NCBI GenBank assembly: GCA_965223165.1
Contig: CBDCVQ010000011.1
Coordinates: forward strand, 310,001-374,000
DNA length: 64,000 bases
Reading direction: 5' to 3'
From: JABDMH01 sp965223165
GTDB taxonomy: Bacteria > Bacteroidota > Bacteroidia > Chitinophagales > Saprospiraceae
Shown here: positions 45,601 through 53,814 of the stretch, piece by piece
How the letters are laid out: every line of letters starts with the position of its first letter
How positions within the stretch are numbered: the first letter of the stretch is position 1
Position numbers and translations under genes: made by a program
Notes under the pieces: model-generated
Told to the model about the DNA's origin: nothing
The model's input: only the letters and a program-made list of their open reading frames with translations
The model's database searches: none

Positions 45601-48122
45601 TTCTCGACCAGCCCCTTTTGCACATTGTTGATGACGGACAGCTCTTCGATGCGAGATTGAATTTCTTTGGTACGATCCGCCACTTCCTTTTCAAGCAAGA
45701 CGCTTCGATCCCTAAATTGGGCTGTACGCCACCGGATAAAGGCCAGGATTAATCCCGAGGCCAGGCCGAGCCACATCAGATAGCCCCACCACGTGCGGTA
45801 CCAGGGAGGGAGCACTTCGAAGGGATAGGACGCGATATTGCCTTCCTTCTTATATATGTTCCTGGCCTTGACATGAAAGGTGTAGCTACCCTCGGGCAAA
45901 TTGGTGTACTCCTTTTGCGCCAGGCGGTGCCAATCGGACCAGTCTTTGTCAAAGCCCTCCAGGTAGGTCTGGTACATGGTCTTATCCTCCTGATCATAAA
46001 AGGGCGCGGCAAAGGCGAACAAGATCGAGTTTTGATCGTACTGCAATACCGGCGAAAGCTCATCCATTTCGAGGGCAGTGCCATTGCTGGTGGCCGATCG
46101 AATTAAGGCCGTGAATGCACGGTCGTAGTCTTTCTTAATATTGTCATTGTACTGGATAAGCGCTTCGAAATTGCCAAACCAGGTAATGCCATTCTCCTCC
46201 GCATAAATGTCGACAGCGGGGTTGTCGGCGAAAGGCAGAAATTGGGTGGTTTCGATGTCATACTTGCCGTCTGGCCGGGGAATGGCCAGGGCTGATTCGC
46301 CACCAAAATTGAGCCAGATACGGCCCAGATGGTCGTCCTCCATGGTGTACTCGGTAGGATCTCCGCCAAAGGAGATCGAACGCTGGTCCAAGTTGAATGA
46401 TGTGTCTTTGTAGAAGCGATCTCCGTCGCGATCATAGACAAAGATCCCCTCGGTACCGGGAAAATACACGTGATCCCCGATTTGAAACGGGTTGCTGATG
46501 GAGCTTGGCAGACCCGACGCTTCATCATAGCGATGCACCCGGACGTCATCAAAAATGGTCTCGTCATTTTGCAGCGCCAGCCCCGTGACAGCAAGCATCG
46601 ACCTGCTCTGCGTGCCGATCCACAGCCTGCCGTCCAGCTCTTCTGCCAGATTCCACACATTTTCGGTCACGCCCGGAATTTTGCCGAGGTATCGCCAGCG
46701 AGGTGCTGTGCCTCTTTGACCGATCCGCCTAAAGACAGCGCAGCCATTTTGTAGGCCGGTAAATAGTATGTCCGGATGGGTCAGGGAGCGATACACCGTC
46801 GAGGCCTGAAATTCGCCGGCGTCAGACGACCGTATAGAATACACGGTACCTTGGTAGATGGAGTATAGGCCATCGGTCGGCACAATGAGTTCGTCATCGA
46901 AGGAGATTAACTCAAAGACTTGGTTGATCGGTATCTGAGAAATTTGTTCGAAGACGCCTGCCGCCGCATTCTCTCTGAGCAGTCCGTTGGACGTACCCAA
47001 ATAAAGATTACCCTCGTGGCGCTCGATGGACAAGATAGAGCTTGCGCCGTGCTTCTCGTTAAATACCGTCAGCGGTGAATTCAAATCAATGCGGCCGATG
47101 CCATTGTCAAATCCCATCCACAGCATATCGTCCCGGTCGATGTACAAGGTGTACGCAGAATTGTCTGCCAATCCATCGGCCTTGTCGAGCTTTTGCAAGA
47201 CATTGCCAGCATGATCGATGATCACAATACCTGCTCCCACGGTAGAAAGGATGATGCGATCGGATCCATACCCGGTACCCTTGTATATGAAAAAAGACTG
47301 GGCAATCTCCTGAATATCAGATTCGAATGGAACCAGCTCCTCGTTTTGCATGACGTAGATGCCATTTCTAAACATAGCCAGGAGATATCTGCGTTGCGTT
47401 GGATCCTGCTCCTCCGGTCCATGCAGTGGGATCATCACGTTCATACGGTCCGTGCCGAGCACCTCGGTGCCCGCGATGGTGACCAGATCTCCTTCGTACA
47501 GCTTCATCAATCCGATCGACCTCTGATGCACGTAGTACGTACCGTCCACGTAGAAGGCGTACATAAAGTCGTACTCGGACTCCCATACCTCAGCCTTCCA
47601 TAGGTCTGCCTCGTCGGATTGTTCGGTCAAATGAAAAATGTACTCGCGGGCCTGGAAGAATACCCCTTGTTCGGTCGCGTGCACCGTCCAGACGTCATTA
47701 AATTTGGCGTATTGCTCTGGTACGTAGGGCATCAAGGACTGATAGACCCACCGGGCCCTTTCGTCTCGCTGGTAATACCCAATTTCGCCGGCCGAGGCTA
47801 CGAATAGTCGGCCTGCGCTGTCCATCGAAATTCCGCGAATGGTCGTGACCGCATCATGACGAGTATTGTGCCACGACTGCCCGTCGTACTCCAATAAACC
47901 TTGCGAGTTGGCAAAGTAGATGATCCCTTCCTCATCTTGCAGGATGTCCCAGTTTTGCGCATGCGCCTCGTACTCCTGCGGACTAAAATTGGTGACAAAA
48001 GGAAGACCATGGGAAGATATCCCTTGGCCGGTAGCCATTCCGGCCGACAACAGGACCCATGTGCCGGTCAGGAGAAAACCCTTCAAGGTGATCGATGCGC
48101 AAATGCTAGATCCGAAATTCAT
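42678..48122 (-). CDS. Giant hybrid histidine kinase: periplasmic propeller, Y_Y_Y, three GAF, HisKA-HATPase, two receivers
   Basis: 1814 residues. Signal peptide (about 1-33); two-component-regulator propeller blades in the periplasm (about 35-690); Y_Y_Y beta-sandwich (about 695-765, FHVKARNIYKKEG); one membrane helix near 775-795 (WWGYLMWLGLASGLILAF). In the cytosol come three similar GAF domains starting near 827, 1002 and 1170, then HisKA with phospho-His in STVSHELRTPLTSVLGF (near 1351), HATPase with VNLLSNAVKFTEQG and GTGLGLPISREIIEYHGG, and a normal receiver (about 1614-1735; DLVILDVMMPEMNG). The last about 80 residues resemble a second receiver, but ILKS stands at the phospho-Asp position. 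Unlike classic HTCS proteins it has no AraC output domain; the downstream regulator and cyclase may be its outputs. Confidence 0.93.
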   Translation of the reverse strand: MNFGSSICASITLKGFLLTGTWVLLSAGMATGQGISSHGLPFVTNFSPQEYEAHAQNWDILQDEEGIIYFANSQGLLEYDGQSWHNTRHDAVTTIRGISMDSAGRLFVASAGEIGYYQRDERARWVYQSLMPYVPEQYAKFNDVWTVHATEQGVFFQAREYIFHLTEQSDEADLWKAEVWESEYDFMYAFYVDGTYYVHQRSIGLMKLYEGDLVTIAGTEVLGTDRMNVMIPLHGPEEQDPTQRRYLLAMFRNGIYVMQNEELVPFESDIQEIAQSFFIYKGTGYGSDRIILSTVGAGIVIIDHAGNVLQKLDKADGLADNSAYTLYIDRDDMLWMGFDNGIGRIDLNSPLTVFNEKHGASSILSIERHEGNLYLGTSNGLLRENAAAGVFEQISQIPINQVFELISFDDELIVPTDGLYSIYQGTVYSIRSSDAGEFQASTVYRSLTHPDILFTGLQNGCAVFRRIGQRGTAPRWRYLGKIPGVTENVWNLAEELDGRLWIGTQSRSMLAVTGLALQNDETIFDDVRVHRYDEASGLPSSISNPFQIGDHVYFPGTEGIFVYDRDGDRFYKDTSFNLDQRSISFGGDPTEYTMEDDHLGRIWLNFGGESALAIPRPDGKYDIETTQFLPFADNPAVDIYAEENGITWFGNFEALIQYNDNIKKDYDRAFTALIRSATSNGTALEMDELSPVLQYDQNSILFAFAAPFYDQEDKTMYQTYLEGFDKDWSDWHRLAQKEYTNLPEGSYTFHVKARNIYKKEGNIASYPFEVLPPWYRTWWGYLMWLGLASGLILAFIRWRTAQFRDRSVLLEKEVADRTKEIQSRIEELSVINNVQKGLVEKMDMESIYHLVGDQLRELFDANTLVIRTFDTEKGIESYNYAIEKGQRLFIEDRPFDSFAHHLLASKESILINTGFKEFIQSFSKEEALEGEVPKSAIFSPMIVDNKTVGNISLQNVDQENAFSPNDVSLLATLCNSMSIALENVRLFEKANESLRKAEKRASELAVINRIQEGLVKQVEIKGILQFVGESLQDVVDAQTIVISTFDHDSGTEEFNYATRNGQPFHIKTKPFNGFAKHIIAERRPIIVNEGFEDYINQFVEEGDGEWYYPKAGLFVPIMRSDVAVGNVSLQNLDKENAYSESDLHLIATIVNSVSVALHNARLFEETQLRAAEMDTVNRVSQAISKKLELDQLIHLVGENVRELFSANIVYVALHQKESGIVEFPYGYGDDFPPLKIGEGLTSAIILSGQSQLINEEVDSKYEELGIENIGAAAASYLGVPIPMMDEVIGVISVQSTEKSNRFNDSDQHLLETIASNVGIAIYNARLYEEAERSRSIAEEANEAKTAFLSTVSHELRTPLTSVLGFAKIIKKRLEDKLFPQITSTDTRIQKTMRQVSENLDVVVSEGQRLTKLINDVLDLAKIEAGKIEWHMNRTRIQDVAERAIAATTALFTDKGLTLTSDIDEDIPYVTADMDKLIQVVVNLLSNAVKFTEQGTVHCAVQQVEDEVVVSVRDSGIGIAEDDLPRVFEKFKQVGDTLTDKPQGTGLGLPISREIIEYHGGRIWVESELAQGSTFSFSLPLQQTKAHTRTTYSLDDLLLQIENQFASGDAFPHLMSKTILVADDEDHIRELLFQELSNVGYQVIAASDGKEALTKIRQNEVDLVILDVMMPEMNGFDVAAILKNDPETKKLPIIILSIVEDKKRGYGIGIDQYMTKPIDMEELLNAITRLLGQGKSMRKVIVVDEDVSTVNTLLGVLKEKGYEAVESNGKELMEKAIADKPDIIILKSTIEGQEEHVKSLRLKKGMEDVLFLVYE

Positions 48123-48330
48123 GGACGGTCAGATTGAGCAGATAATAATACGGGCACAAACACGCAGCCGATCCGAGGTGTCAGATCCACCAAGGCAGAC
48201 ATGTCCTTCCATAGCGAGGGTCGAACCACGGGTTTGAATTCCATTAAAGTTGCCAAGAAAGAGTGGGCCACCTTATCGGGCTGACAATGCATCGGCTCTA
48301 CTCCTCCTTGATTGTCTTTTCTACACTAAC

Positions 48331-48383
48331 TCGTAGAGTTTCGCACTAAATCTTGTTGTTAATTCTAATGCGAAACACTACGA
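48331..48383. promoter_or_regulatory. 15-bp inverted repeat upstream of hybrid kinase
   Basis: TCGTAGAGTTTCGCA (48331-48345) and TGCGAAACACTACGA (48369-48383) are complementary at 14 of 15 positions, with a 23-base AT-rich spacer. It lies about 210 bases before the kinase start. It may be an operator, an attenuator-like hairpin or the relic of a small element; no T-run is beside it. Confidence 0.6.
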
Positions 48384-48664
48384 TTCGAGATGATCGAGGG
48401 CGGTGTGTCTTGTAGGATCCAGGTAAGGATCCACCTGCTCCAGTCTTTATTGGCGCAGCAAATTAGCATGGTCTGCGCTGATGGGAGCCTGGCAAAAACA
48501 GACATCCATCGAGGGATGTTGGAGGCCAAGGGGAGTCGATGATCTGTCGATCGGCGAGAAGATAGCGATTTACAACCTCAGCGACAAAGTTCAGCGCGGA
48601 AATCGTCCACTTTGCCCGTGCTAAGGCATCAGCCGCCGCTGTCCAGGTATCTTTCAATAGGCAG
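48384..48664. other. Gene-free stretch with a possible coding relic
   Basis: No complete gene. On the minus strand, roughly 48490-48660, a frame reads TWTAAADALARAKWTISALN then FVAEVVNRYLLADRQIID, which looks protein-like, but it has no start of its own and runs straight into the repeat array upstream. It could be the end of a gene cut off by the array, or chance. Confidence 0.3.
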
Positions 48665-51600
48665 CAGACGCCGGGACGGTCGACGGTCGACGGTGGAGGC
48701 GAGCTCGCGAGCGGCGCATCCAGAGGCCCGATGCGAAAGCTGGGCCCCTTGCCGGTCACGAACCCGGTGCTTTTGATTGGGATTGATAGATTTTGATGGG
48801 AAGATTGTGATTCACGCCAGACGTCGGATCGGCGAGCTGCGGGCAAGCCTCGAGCGCAGGGAAAGATCGTCGAGCCACACATTGGATACAGAGACGGTCG
48901 ACGGCAGACGGTGGAAGGCCGAGGCGAGCTCGCGAGCGGCGCATCCATAGACCCGATGCGATAGCTGGGACCCCTTGCGGGTCACGAAACCCGGTGCTTT
49001 TGATTGGGATTGATGATTGGGATTGTGATTTTGATTCACGCTAGACATCGGATCGGCGAGCTGCGGGCAAGCCTCGAGCGCAGGGAAAGATCGTCGAGCC
49101 ACACATTGGATACAACGACGGTGTACGGTGGACGGCTGCGCGAGCTCGCGAGCGGCGCATCCAGAGGCCCGATGCGAAAGCTGGGACCCTTTGCCGGACA
49201 CGAACCCGGTGCTTTTGATTGGGATTGATGATTGGGATTGTGATTGTGATTGGCCCCCTAGATGTCGGATCGGTGAGCTGCGGGCAAGCCTCGAGCGCAG
49301 GGAAAGATCGTCGAGCCACACATTGGATACAGAGACGGTGGACGGTGGAAGGCCGAGGCGAGCTCGCGAGCGGCGCATCCAGAGGCCCGATGCGAAAGCT
49401 GGGACCCCTTGCGGGTCACGAACCCGGTGCTTTTGATTGGGATTGATGATTGGGATTGTGATTGTGATTGGCCCTAGATGTCGGATCGGCGAGCTGCGGG
49501 CAAGCCTCGAGCGCAGGGAAAGATCGTCGAGCCACACATTGAATACAACGACGGTGGACGGTGGACGGCAGACGGCTGTGGGAGCTCGCGAACGTCGGAT
49601 CGGCGAGCTGCGGGCAAGCCTCGAGCGCAGGGAAAGATCGTCGAGCCACACATTGGATACAGAGACGGTGGACGGTGGAGGCGAGTTCGCGAGCGGCGCA
49701 TCCATAGACCCGATGCGAAAGCTGGGCCCCTTGCCGGTCACGAACCCGGTGCTCTTGATTGTGATTGATAGATTTTGATGGGAAGATTGTGATTCGCGCT
49801 AGACGTCGGATCGGCGAGCTGCGGGCAAGCCTCGAGCGCAGGGAAAGATCGTCGAGCCACACATTGGATACAGAGACGGTCGACGGTGGACGGTGGACGG
49901 CCGATGCGAGCTCGCTAGACGTCGGATCGGCGAGCTGCGGGCAAGCCTCGAGCGCAGGGAAAGATCGTCGAGCCACACATTGGATACAACGACGGTGGAC
50001 GGTGGACGGCAGACGGCTGTGCGAGCTCGCGAGCGGCGCATCCATCGACCCGATGCGAAAGCTGGGACCCTTTGCCGGACACGAACCCGGTGCTTTTGAT
50101 TGGGATTGATGATTGGAATTGTGATTGTGATTCACGCTAGACATCGGATCGGCGAGCTGCGGGCAAGCCTCGAGCGCAGGGAAAGATCGTCGAGCCACAC
50201 ATTGGATACAACGACGGTGGACGGTCGACGGTGGAGGCGAGCTCGCGAGCTGCGCATCCATAGACCCGATGCGATAGCTGGGCCCCTTGCGGGTTACGAA
50301 AGCGGTGCTTTGATTGGGATTGATGATTGGGATTGTGATTGTGATTGGCCCTAGATGTCGGATCGGCGAGCTGCGGGCAAGCTTCCAGCGCAGGGAAAGA
50401 TCGTCGAGCCACACATTGGATACAACGACGGTGCACGGTCGACGGTGGACGGCTGTGCGAGCTCGCGAGCGGCGCATCCAGAGACCCGATGCGAAAGCTG
50501 GGACCCCTTGCGGGTCACGAACCCGGTGCTTTTGATTGGGATTGATGATTGGGATTGTGATTGTGATTCCCGCTAGACGTCGGATCGGCGAGCTGCAGGC
50601 AAGCCTCGAGCGCAGGGAAAGATCGTCGAGCCACTCATTGGATACAGAGACGGTGGGACGGCAGACGGCAGACGGCCGAGGCGAGCTCGCGAGGCGGCGC
50701 ATCCAGAGACCCGATGCGAAAGCTGGGACCCTTTGCCGCACACGAACCCGGTGCTTTTGATTGGGATTGATGATTGTGATTGTGATTGTGATTCGCACTA
50801 GATGTCGGATCGGCGAGCTGCGGGAAGGCCTCGAGCACAGGGAAAGATCGTCGAGCCACACATTGGATACAACGACGGTGGACGGTGGACGGCTGTGCGA
50901 GCTCGCGGGCGGCGCATCCATAGCCCGATGCGAAAGCTGGGCCCCTTGCCGGTCACGAACCCGGTGCTTTTGATTGGGATTGATAGATTTTGATGGGAAG
51001 ATTGTGATTCACGCCAGACGTCGGATCGGCGAGCTGTGGGCAAGCCTCGAGCGCAGGGAAAGATCGTCGAGCCACACATTGGATACAACGACGGTGGACG
51101 GTGGGGGGACGTCGGATCGGCGAGCTGCGGGCAAGCCTCGAGCGCAGGGAAAGATCGTCGAGCCATACATTGGATACAACGACGGTGGACGGCCGAGGCG
51201 AGCACGCGAACGTCGGATCGGCGAGCTGCGGGCAAGCCTCGAGCGCAGGGAAAGATCGTCGAGCCACACATTGGATACAAGGACGGTGCACGGTGGACGG
51301 CAGACGGCCGAGGCGAGCTCGCGAACGTCGGATCGGCGAGCTGCGGGCAAGCCTCGAGCGCAGGGAAAGATCGTCGAGCCACACATTGGATACAACGACG
51401 GTGCACGGTCGACGGTCGACGGTGGACGGCTGTGCGAGCTCGCGAGCTGCGGACCCTTTGCCGGACACGAACCCGGTGCTTTTGATTGGGATTGATGATT
51501 GGGATTGTGATTGTGATTCACGCTAGACATCGGATCGGCGAGCTGCGGGCAAGCCTCGAGCGCAGGGAAAGATCGTCGAGCCACACATTGGATACAACGA

Positions 51601-51755
51601 CGGTGGACGGTGGACGGTAGACGGCCGAGGCGAGCTCGCGAACGTCGGATCGGCGAGCTGCGGGCAAGCCTCGAGCACCAGGAAAGATCGTCGAGCCACA
51701 CATTGGATACAAAGTCGGAAAACGGCAGACGGACATACGTGCTCGCGAACGATGC
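48665..51755. repeat. Large GC-rich tandem repeat array, 17 core copies, two unit sizes
   Basis: A conserved core of about 75 bases (starts TCGGATCGGCGAGCTGCGGG; contains GGGAAAGATCGTCGAGCC and ends ACACATTGGATACAACGACGGT) occurs at about 48823, 49046, 49263, 49480, 49594, 49805, 49921, 50143, 50357, 50579, 50804, 51020, 51111, 51212, 51327, 51529 and 51644. Each core is followed by a variable run of 7-mers (GGACGGT, CGACGGT, AGACGGC), then the palindromic GCGAGCTCGCGAGC. Long units continue with CGCATCCAGAGACCCGATGCG-like, AAAGCTGGG...GGTGCTTT and a GATTGG/GATTGT tail. Spacings are 202-225 or 91-116 bases and not multiples of three, so the long open frames across it are artefacts. It lies between the kinase promoter region and the deacetylase gene. 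Confidence 0.95.
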
Positions 51756-51774
51756 CTCTAAACCTTGTTGATGC

Positions 51775-53502
51775 TTAGTCCGGTCCCTGATTCAATCGTC
51801 GCTTCATGCGTGCCATCTCCCCTTCCACATCATCACCCGCATAAAATTGAAGGAGACCTTCGATCGCCACGGTTTGACCGGGCGGACAGTCGGGCAGTCG
51901 GGGGTCTGCATGGAGGCACGGACAATCATCATTTCCCCATGGACGACTACACCCCTGCCACCCCGTGATAATCCAGTGGTGTCCCTCCTCCGATTGCACC
52001 GCACTCACGGGACATTGCAATAGCTTGTTGTCATTCGTCTGCGCAGCGAAATGTTTCGTCTGCCCCAGCATGACACACACTTGCGTCTGCAGTTTTTGAA
52101 AAAGCGTGTCTTCCGTCAGATTGGTCAGCCACAATCGCATTTGTGCCTCCTTTTCTGCTGGTCGCACACTGGCCCCGATCTCGATGCCATTGGGTAGCGC
52201 CCACAGGTTATGCCACATCCCTGTGCTATCCCACTGCCAATCCGAATTGTGAATTTGGATTTGCTGCAGGTCAAATACCGTCGGGATATGCTTGTGGCCC
52301 AAAAAGGTGATGCCAAATTGACTCATGACCGCCTCCGGCACATCCAGCACCACATAATCCTCTTCATCCCAAGGCAAAAACAGGCTGAGTTTTGTGCCTC
52401 TTCTGGGGCTAAGCATACCCTCTTGAAAATCGATGCGGGGATGCCTTCCTCCCGGATACGGCCACACTTCTATTTTCTCCCCTTCGCTAGGGAGCGCCTC
52501 CACTCTTCCGATCAGACTATCTACCGTCTCTAGATCCAAACCCAAGACACGGGACATTTCCTCTCCCGTGAAGCCGTGCCGATACATATTGGCGGTCCAG
52601 AAAGCCAGTGCCGATCGCGATTGATGTACCTCGCGAGGCCAGCTCAAGTCGGTCTCAGGACTGGGATACCGTTGGCTCAGCATGGGGTCGTCTGGCCTTT
52701 GCTCAGGTAAAAAAGGCCCGAGATCACCCAAGGCAATCACTTGGTAGTCATGGTCCCGCAAGTAGTCCATATACTGACGAAAGTCGCCCGGAGGGGTATC
52801 GACCCAAGGATGCTTGACATCGGGGACGCCATGAAACTGCAACACGGCAATCTCATTGGCGGGTACTCGCTCCATCACTTGCGTGAAGGTGTCCATGTTC
52901 ATCCCCGGGTAAAAATCGATCGTAGTCGGAATCAGCAGGGGATGATGCCTATGTGGATCATATCCCGGCCCTCCCGCAAGGCTACCATATGCCACCTCGG
53001 GTTGCTTGCCTCGGCGAGCAAATTGATATCCCAGGTTGCTTAAGGCCTCCACTGCTTCAGGTCCAAAGGCATTGCCGGTATGTGCGAAACTTACCGGCTT
53101 CTCGATACCCACTTTTCCCAGCATCCACTCCATCATGACCAGCTCCCCCTCCAACTCAAAAGCTTGTGCCGGCTGCGAGAAATTAGCATGCGTCCAAGTG
53201 TGATTTCCAACCTCAAATCCCATTTCTGCCAGATCGGCGATGTCCTGCCAATTCATGAAATGTGTAGTGTCGGACATCCAAGCGTAGGTAACAAAGAAAC
53301 TGGCATTAAATCCATACTCCTTTAGCAGGGGTGCGACAAAGGTGCGATGCGACTTGACCGCGTCATCGAAGGTCAAAACGGCAATGGGGCGGGCAGTGTC
53401 CGCATCCTGTCCGTGGACCATTAAAGGGGTCGTAAACAGCCAAACCAGCAGCGTGGTGTACCATGATGGGATTGAGGTCGCATGGGTCGGTCGAGATACC
53501 AT
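51775..53502 (-). CDS. Polysaccharide deacetylase (NodB fold) with C-terminal beta domain
   Basis: 575 residues from the ATG at 53502, which places a signal peptide (TTLLVWLFTTPLMVHGQ) at the N-terminus. The NodB-homology domain spans about 30-260: motif 1 IAVLTFDDAVKSH (catalytic Asp and metal Asp), motif 2 GNHTWTHANF (the two metal His) and a late VLQFHGVPD. It would remove N- or O-acetyl groups from polysaccharides outside the cell. About 300 further residues (after about 275) form a beta-rich region with cysteines near the end (CSRPWGNDDCPCLHADPRLPDC), which I do not recognise. The stop lies about 20 bases from the repeat array. Confidence 0.88.
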   Translation of the reverse strand: MVSRPTHATSIPSWYTTLLVWLFTTPLMVHGQDADTARPIAVLTFDDAVKSHRTFVAPLLKEYGFNASFFVTYAWMSDTTHFMNWQDIADLAEMGFEVGNHTWTHANFSQPAQAFELEGELVMMEWMLGKVGIEKPVSFAHTGNAFGPEAVEALSNLGYQFARRGKQPEVAYGSLAGGPGYDPHRHHPLLIPTTIDFYPGMNMDTFTQVMERVPANEIAVLQFHGVPDVKHPWVDTPPGDFRQYMDYLRDHDYQVIALGDLGPFLPEQRPDDPMLSQRYPSPETDLSWPREVHQSRSALAFWTANMYRHGFTGEEMSRVLGLDLETVDSLIGRVEALPSEGEKIEVWPYPGGRHPRIDFQEGMLSPRRGTKLSLFLPWDEEDYVVLDVPEAVMSQFGITFLGHKHIPTVFDLQQIQIHNSDWQWDSTGMWHNLWALPNGIEIGASVRPAEKEAQMRLWLTNLTEDTLFQKLQTQVCVMLGQTKHFAAQTNDNKLLQCPVSAVQSEEGHHWIITGWQGCSRPWGNDDCPCLHADPRLPDCPPGQTVAIEGLLQFYAGDDVEGEMARMKRRLNQGPD

Positions 53503-53814
53503 GCCTCCAAGGTACGGATTTGGGGTAGGCCCATCCATCCTATAATCATGTTGTTCCCCCTATATGCTCGGCAGTCAAACGGCCATGTCTCTTTCACGAA
53601 ATCGTAGTGGCGCTGCCACCCTCATTGGCCAGGACTGTGTCCATGCACGGTATTGTAGACAATACCAAACTCCACTGGGATGCTTGGTTGGTACGCAATA
53701 GCGTCGAAGCTCATCGAGCATGGATGTCGAAGGTACGCCCTATGGAGTGCCTGGACGCCGTCGACCAAGTTTTGTTACTGCTGAAATGAGGCAATAAATT
53801 ATTTAAGCCGGTCG
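53503..53814. other. Gene-free stretch between deacetylase and amidase
   Basis: Holds the promoter side of the deacetylase gene and the 3' side of the amidase. A 60-codon plus-strand frame at 53607-53789 has no recognisable pattern and is not called. No repeats or hairpins stand out. Confidence 0.4.

Noticed and set aside
49416..50921. Long open frames (up to 501 codons) on both strands across the large array
   Set aside because: They are made of array units that happen to lack stops in several frames. Unit lengths are not multiples of three, so no frame is repeated consistently, and no start or ribosome-binding context is kept.
48665..51755. CRISPR array
   Set aside because: Units are 91-225 bases with a 75-base core, and the variable parts are low-complexity 7-mers rather than unique spacers. 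No cas gene is nearby.
48665..51755. Diversity-generating retroelement or retron
   Set aside because: No reverse transcriptase gene is visible in the window, and variation is in 7-mer copy number rather than at adenines.
53607..53789. 60-codon plus-strand frame between deacetylase and amidase
   Set aside because: No family pattern and no plausible ribosome-binding site; it lies opposite likely promoter sequence.
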